The notes under the pieces: model-generated
What the model was told of the DNA's origin: nothing
Database searches by the model: none
What the model saw: the letters and a program-made list of their open reading frames with translations, nothing else
Made by a program: the position numbers and the translations under genes
Source: Hymenoscyphus infarciens
Lineage: Eukaryota; Ascomycota; Leotiomycetes; Helotiales; Helotiaceae
Length of the DNA: 64,000 bases
Direction: 5' to 3'
NCBI GenBank assembly: GCA_001414345.1
Contig: LLCB01000189.1
Span: 54,921 to 118,920 of the forward strand
In this document: piece by piece, positions 57,807 through 64,000 of the stretch
How the letters are laid out: each line of letters begins with the position of its first letter
How positions within the stretch are numbered: position 1 is the first letter of the stretch

Positions 57807-59888
57807 GTGAAAGCTGATTTTAACCTAAAATCAAACTTAGAAGTCATGTCTGCAATTAAGCAATCTAGTGTTTCTTCTGTCAATGAACTAAGCGAGATCA
57901 ATAAGCGGCCTTTTCAGATTCTGGAATATCCTTCCAAGGACCCGAAACTCAAAGCGAAGACTAATGAAACGGATTCAGAGTCTGAATTTTCAGATGTTGA
58001 CTCAGTCTTGTCGAGTCTAGGTGCCTCGAGCGTAACTGACAGTACGGACTTTGCCCAGAGCAACGATCTGGAAACAGTTTCCGTGCAAAGTGTTAATCTT
58101 ACCATCCTTATGTCGGACAATGTACTTCAACCTCTTTATATCGAAGCACTCCAGGCAGAAAAAGAGCGGAAAGAAAGGCTTTTGAAAATAACTTCGTGCT
58201 GCTGATGGGGAACTTCAATGGCGACTTGGCTTCTCAACACCCTGATAAGCGGGAGGAGCGGGTGGTCTGGCTTCTCCAAAAAAGGAAGAAGCGTTTTGCC
58301 AGGCCAGGGAGATTTCGGAACGCTTTGGCCCGAAGAAGAACGAGCAGGCGGGTTGGTCCTCTCATGTTTCTCAAAATCCAGACAATCTGGCAGAGACCGA
58401 GAGATTTCTCTCACGATTGAGCAAAGAAAGTCCTAGCCTTGAAATGCTGGACACGAACATAAATAAGAGGTAACTTAGCAATCTTCGGCGCGTGAAGACA
58501 GGAGAATATGAGGGGGAAGTGGAAGACCTAGAGAATGATGACCAAGATGAAAACGATTCGTTTAAAGATAAGTAACTTGCTGGGGTTATTCCTGACCCGT
58601 ACCCAAATTATACACCATTGAGAGATTTTCATTTGACGGTTGACGGGATAGCGTTCACTAACCTACGGCAAACTTCAACTCACCTCGTACACGATGAACC
58701 ATCAGTTTAATTCCGCCCAATACCCGAAGACTTGGAAGAGGAAAAGCACCGCGGTAGAAGCTTCAACCGAAAGTTTTTCTATGCTACTTCAAGCTGAAGC
58801 TCAAGGTCTTAAAGCGAGTCTAATTCCTTCGGCGAGTGATATCAAAGAACGTATTGTCACTCCAGACCTGGTGCTTATGACATATGTTTTAGAAGGTGAT
58901 GGCATACCCACCGCCGCCTCATCTACTCTCCATGACACCGTCGAGCCTGCTGAAGATGAATTTCATTCACTTCCTCGGGAAGCTGATCATGGAAATATTT
59001 TCAATAAAAGTTGTGCGACAGAAGAACAAAATAGTTCGCCCTCTAGCAGAGTACGCAGGAAATTGTTCGGAAGAGAACTTCGACTGCATCGCTCAAGTTA
59101 GAGCATAATGGAATACATGAGAATATCGACTCCCCAAATATAGGAGCATTTGAAAGCACCACTCTTCTCGCGGGTCCAATTTGCGTGGAACCAAGAGAAA
59201 ATGACTAGGACACGTGAAGAGATTTTTTCTTTTTGACGTGGCAGATTTCTTTGGTCGCGAGACCCCTTTAGCTGAGGGGAAAAGACGGGTTCGATGGAAT
59301 TGCGTAAGTTTCGAAGTATGTCTTGGAACTTTACTAACAATGGTTTTTAGCGTTGTGGGGAAAGATTTTATCACGATTTTTCGGGAAATGAAGAGCTGCA
59401 CGGTGCCTTCGCCTTTAACAAAGATCCCATCGCAGAAGTAGAACTTGCGGGACGAGCGTGGGGCACTGTGAATGAACTATCCTCACAAAATATACCAACA
59501 ACTGAGGATATACAACCACCCTCTGCTCAAAACTTCCTGACTTGGGGAATGTTCAGAATGCTGAACCAGAAGGAGAAACAGCAGAAAGGCAGTGGATCAT
59601 TCTTTGTATTCCATACTGGGGTATTGTCAAAGTGATACTTTTTCCGTCTCCCGATAAGAAAGACAAGACATTTCGAAGAATTTCCTAACGGCTAGGGATT
59701 ATATCTTGAAGAGGCTTTCAAATTATCATGGAAATTCATTGCGAGTCTTGCGTTTGCCGTAGCGTGGAACTTCGAGCACAAATCTGGACCTCATGCGGGG
59801 TTGGGCTCATTTGGTGTTGTCAGCTTGATGGTGACTTTGCTTGCTTTGGGTATAACGACTTGGTATGCTGCGGTAAAGCATTGATATA
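57807..59888 (+). pseudogene. Decayed multidomain gene of a lineage-expanded fungal family
   Basis: Fragments in several frames follow an order I recall from large unnamed proteins of Leotiomycetes. They are an acidic DSESEFSDVDSV segment, a helical DNVLQPLYIEAL segment, its continuation FENNFVLLMGNFNGDL in another frame after about 58180, then TPLRDFHLTV near 58615. Next comes RVRWNC joined across a well-formed 47-nt intron (GTAAGT ... ACTAAC ... TTTTAG, 59304-59350) to RCGERFYHDFSGNEELHG. A hydrophobic C-terminal segment with SLMVTLLALGITTWY ends at the TGA near 59888. Stops at 58203, 58573 and 59633 and frame changes break the copy. Intact intron signals suggest recent decay. Function is unknown. 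Confidence 0.55.
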
Positions 59889-60768
59889 TTGGTGTTTGAG
59901 ACTTTTTAGTTCAAAAGAATCCCCTTGATTCTAATGCGGAATATCCAGTGCCTTTATATGTAATTCACTTGATAACTAGTTGAATAACTCAAATCTGTGG
60001 GGTTACTTTGTAATGTTTGCTTTTCAGACGGGGCTAGCTTCTTTTTGCATGCATGTGGTGGTGGTGCTACAATGGCCTTGTGGGAGGGTTGCATAGTGGA
60101 CGGAGACTGCAGATTGGATGATGAACACTAAATTATTTATCATGCTTCTAGCTTACGTAGATCTTCATCGTATGCGTCCCTCGCCGAGTACGACTCTACT
60201 ATCGGTCACCAGTTGTCTCTGCTTCCATGCAACCCTCCCACAACGTTGTGCAGATCACGTCAGCGATTTGCATAGTTATCAGTCTAGACAATCGGTACAA
60301 CTTTCTCAAGGAGTGCCAAATTACTCCAAGTTACTTGCTCACATTCTCACTGGGTTTTTTCGATGATTTGGCGTTATTATGAACTATAGAAGGTACATCA
60401 GTCATCTTTTGTTTGCGTTCAGCCAGACGCGATTTCAAAGTTCGACAGCCTTACCTATTTTTGTTCCAGAAGTTTTGATTTCAGCAGCAAAAGAACTTTG
60501 GGCTAGACAGTTGGCATAGCTTTCATCTACGTGTTTTTCCAACGTGTTGTTGTGCGGTTAGAGTTTGAGCTTGGGGATGTGTGCGACCCCCAACCCCCAT
60601 AAGCGAAGATCTCCGATGTACCTCCCTGATGATATACCAGTGCGGGGTCAATCTTACTTTTCGTTCCAGTCTATAAATTATCACAGTTCCTCGTTTCGGG
60701 AAAGGAGAAGAAGAAATTGTTGTCATTCATAAATCACCCATAATCGCAAGGCCTCAATTCTATACGCA
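59889..60768. other. Intergenic, upstream of the P450 pseudogene
   Basis: No supported gene. TATAAAT near 60672 and a pyrimidine-rich stretch precede the P450 start. Confidence 0.4.
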
Positions 60769-62688
60769 ATGCTAGTACCACCGGTGACGATTACCTCTTT
60801 CCTGGCACTCGTAGTTGTAGCAGTAACGTCTGCTGCTTTCGTCCGGGTCTTCTATAATCTTTACCTACATCCTCTTTCAAAATTTTCCGGGCCATGGTAC
60901 GCCACGACAACCTCGTTCGTAGGTGCTATCATATCCATGTCCCAAAAGGAATTACCATGGCTTCTCGATCTCGTCCGAAAAAACGAAAGTCAGTCGAAGA
61001 TATCTGATTCTTTCTTTCAGGCACAGGCTAAGCGAATTAGCAAATGCACCCATTCGTATCTCACCTAATCTATTGCTATTTCCTCGACCCTCTGCACTGA
61101 AGGATATCTACTGGGAGCCAAAACTCAACAATAAAGGCCAGTTCTATGCTTCTGGGGCTCTTGGTCCTCCTACCATGTTTAGTATCATTGATGGGGGAGA
61201 GCACAAGGAATTGAGGAAAGCATTGGCAGGCCCAAAAGTACCGGTATGCTATATTTGCCTAAAACCCTTCGTTCCAAGACGAAGCTCTGTGTATAATTAC
61301 TGATGCGTACTCAAAAGTGGTCAATTGGCGGTCTTAAAAAAGAATGGGAGCCTCGAATAGACAGCCAAATCGAAATATTCGTCTCCAAAATGCAAGAAAG
61401 GGTTTCTACTGGAGAGGTTATCTGTCTCAGTGATAAAGTCGCGTAAGAAAATAACGCTTCCTCCCACAGCCTCCCCTTTACCTTAGAATAACCAAGAACT
61501 GACCTCCATCTTCTTTTAAATTCCAGGGAATTCGCAGCAGATTTCATGACATTTTTCTCCTTTGGCAAACCTTGGGGTTTCGTGAAAAACAGCCGCGATG
61601 AATTCGGGATTCTCAAAAGTTGGCGTCACGGTCTGACATACTTTGCATTTTGTAGCCGGTTTAGGTTCTATCGTTGAAGACTCCTGTGCTGAGCCAATGG
61701 TTACTCCCGAAGAGTGATGATGAGAGCGGGATGGGTTATCTGGTGAAGCAAGCAGATAAACAGCTAAAGCAACGGGAAAAGGAGATTGAGAATTTTGGAG
61801 ACAAGGAAGATGGGGAAAAGGACTTTATGCAACAGTAAGCTTTCAAATCCCCTGGAAACTTGAAATTTCAGGGTCACTTTTCTTCCTTATCAAAGCGGGT
61901 TCCTAACTTACAAGAATAGTACTATCGATGCAAGATTACACGGGAAACCCCTAACTCCATTTCAAAGACTCGGTCAGGTAACCTTTCTCATCATGGCTGG
62001 AGCAGATACCACAGGAACAGCACTAGGATCTACCCTCCGATTCCTCATTACTCACCCACAAGCCCTCTCTCGCGCCCAAGAAGAAATCTCCTTAGTCGAG
62101 AAATCTGGTCTCCTTTCTACGCCCATCGCCTACGAAGAATCCAACCAGCGCCTTCCATATATTGGAGCCTGTATAAAAGAATCTATTCGTCTGAACCCTC
62201 CTGCTCCGAATTTGTTCTCTCGTACAACACCCCCTGGAGGAATTACCGTTGATGGCCATTTTGTCCCGGGTGGCTATGAGGTTACTTGCGTTTCATATGT
62301 GGTGCAAAGGGACCCCGAACTGTATGCCCCCGATCCGGAAGCCTTCAGACCAGAGAGATGGCTGGTTAGTAAGGAGATTGCGAATCAATATGAAGCTGCA
62401 AATTTTGCTTTTGGGATGGGTCCTAGGGTTTGCTTGGGAAAGGATATTGCGATTATGGAGTTGTGGAAGTTGATCCCCGAGGTATGTTTGTTGGGCTGTT
62501 TCGTTCCATCTTGCCTCCGAAATCAACTGGATCAAGTTTGGGGAGCTACCTAGGTACTTGCTGATGATCAATCTTTTTAGTTCCTCCGAAGATTCGAGTT
62601 GGAGCTCGTGAAGGAAGGGAAGTATGTGGTTGACGGGGGCGTGGCCTACAATAAAGATTTCTTGGTCAGGTTACGGGCGAGAGAATGA
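60769..62688 (+). pseudogene. Cytochrome P450 with one frame-breaking lesion
   Basis: Exons are 60769-60988, 61041-61237, 61318-61442, 61527-61834, 61920-62481 and 62581-62688; the first acceptor is the least certain. The product would be a microsomal class II P450, with an N-terminal membrane anchor, a PIRISPNLL segment, the I-helix AGADTTG, KESIRL (ExxR), FRPERW and the heme-ligand loop FGMGPRVCLGKD. Inside exon 4 the frame fails. After RFRFYR a TGA lies at 61675-61677, and the continuation (TPVLSQWLLPKSDDES) is in another frame. The family pattern suggests about 10 bases were lost near 61672. Everything else is intact, so this is a recent pseudogene or a sequencing error. It resembles E-class group I fungal P450s of the pisatin-demethylase type. 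The substrate is unknown. Confidence 0.8.
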
Positions 62689-63129
62689 GATCGAAGAATG
62701 CCAGTTGATGGAGTAAATATTTTATTTGTGGTGTGGCGCAAGATTCTAAATGTGGCTGCGTATAATACTTAATCCTTTCCGGTCTTGGCGCCTTTCCCAA
62801 CCTCCTGAATGAAAACAAAGTACAGCTCCTCCTTGAACACACCTATAAGCATGTTGGCATGTTCTCCCAGCAGGAATATAAATTTCCCTTCACTTTGAAT
62901 CCAAACTCCTGTTTTACGCAAGGTCTATTCGCGGAAGAATCTCCAGATATGTTCGGGTGGAATAGCCCCGCTTCTTGCGACGACTGCATTTACCCCAAGT
63001 CTCCAACTTCCCCGCAACTCAACACGATAAAGTCACTTATTCACCTTAGGCATGCACAGACACCCTGCCAAGGGTCAGATCTTATGTGTATATCTAACCA
63101 TGAGTTTATAAGAACCGGTTTTTATATAC
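62689..63129. other. Spacer between the P450 pseudogene and the satellite
   Basis: 3' region of the P450 copy and low-information sequence. A short frame at 62859-63137 has no domain. Confidence 0.4.
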
Positions 63130-64000
63130 TTGATTAATTTATTAATTACCTATATAAAAAAAGTATAAGGTAATAGATTTATTTATTAATTACCTTATAA
63201 TAAATTTAAGAGAAATAGAAGTAGGTAATTAATTTATTTATTAATTATATTAGTAAAAATAATACTAGGTAATTGATTTATTTATTGATTATCTTACTAG
63301 AAATAATAATACTAGGTAATTGATTAATTTATTAATTACTTTACTAGTAATAATAATACTAGGTAATCGATTTATTTATCGATTACCTTAATAGTAATAC
63401 TACTAGGTAATCGATTTATTTATCGATTACTTTACTAGAAATAATACTAGGTAATCGATTTATTTATCGATTACCTTAGTAATAATAATACTAGGTAATC
63501 GATTAATTTATCGATTATCTTACTAGAAATAATAATACTAAGTAATCGATTTATTTATTAATTACCTTAATAGTAATACTACTAGGTAATCGATTTATTT
63601 ATCGATTACTTTACTAGAAATAATACTAGATAATCGATTTATTTATCGATTATCTTAGTAATAATAATACTAGGTAATCGATTTATTTATCGATTATCTT
63701 AATAGTAATACTACTAGGTAATTAATTTATTTATCGATTACCTTATTAGAAATAATACTAGGTAATCGATTTATTTATTAATTACCTTAGTAATAATAAT
63801 ACTAGGTAATCGATTTATTTATTAATTACCTTAATAGTAATACTACTAGGTAATCGATTTATTTATCGATTATCTTACTAGAAATAATACTAGGTAATCG
63901 ATTTATTTATCGATTACCTTAGTAATAATAATACTAGGTAATCGATTAATTTATCGATTACCTTACTAGAAATAATAATACTAGGTAATCGATTTATTTA
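63130..64000. repeat. AT-rich satellite of 45-48-bp palindromic units
   Basis: About 19 head-to-tail units run to the window edge. Each contains an inverted repeat, GGTAATCGAT-TTATTT-ATCGATTACC, followed by a short spacer. Three spacer types recur in order: AATAGTAATACTACTA, CTAGAAATAATACTA and GTAATAATAATACTA, sometimes with a 48-bp variant of the second. CpA and TpG are absent from the central units. Units near 63240-63340 have ATTGAT in place of ATCGAT. The array continues past the right edge. Confidence 0.88.

Noticed and set aside
63130..64000. CRISPR-like regular array
   Set aside because: The whole unit is repeated, spacers are of only three types, and the genome is eukaryotic. It is a satellite.
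1..64000. tRNA and rRNA genes
   Set aside because: I looked for B-box-like GGTTCGANTCC sequences and saw none with matching stems. A covariance-model search would be decisive.

Overview
The window looks like nuclear DNA of a filamentous ascomycete. Genes carry short introns (about 47-60 nt) with GTRNGT donors and YAG acceptors. Gene-bearing DNA of ordinary composition alternates with AT-rich blocks that have almost no CpA or TpG, the signature of repeat-induced point mutation (RIP). NDT80/PhoG, DUF2011, EBP-like, PEBP and fused NAD(P) transhydrogenase genes, a TTAGGG-type telomeric motif and lineage-expanded fungal families fit Pezizomycotina. Leotiomycetes is my best guess, by inference only.

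Layout. 1-1365 is a RIP-mutated block. 1536-2681 is a HemK/PrmC glutamine methyltransferase. 2682-8987 has no gene I can support. 8988-10964 is an NDT80/PhoG-like transcription factor, 12418-13376 a DUF2011-type protein and 14104-15805 a coiled-coil protein. 15806-19190 is AT-rich and holds a 437-bp MITE. 19191-19645 encodes a small secreted protein and 20773-21568 an EBP-type sterol isomerase. 21569-26713 is rich in inverted repeats, including a composite of three nested TA-target MITEs. 26714-28853 encodes a 7-TM protein and 32634-34077 formate dehydrogenase. 34672-35840 is a decayed F-box-type gene. A transposase relic and two MITEs follow, then a small secreted protein at 38489-38872. 39590-40710 is RIP-mutated, and 41205-41519 is an inverted-repeat structure enclosing telomere-like repeats. 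42284-46383 (minus) is a ten-exon mitochondrial NAD(P) transhydrogenase with a foldback insertion in intron 2.

48051-53834 is a RIP-killed but structurally complete LINE on the minus strand, bounded by a 10-bp target-site duplication. After it come a GPI-type PEBP protein (minus), a zinc-finger-like protein, a decayed multidomain gene, a cytochrome P450 carrying one reading-frame lesion, and a palindromic satellite with higher-order periodicity that runs off the right edge.

I see no operons or biosynthetic gene cluster. The genes are unrelated housekeeping or regulatory genes. The accessory interest lies in the repeats, the RIP mosaics and the pseudogenes. No clearly new enzymatic system was found; the most unusual structures are the telomere-repeat foldback, the higher-order palindromic satellite and the nested MITEs.
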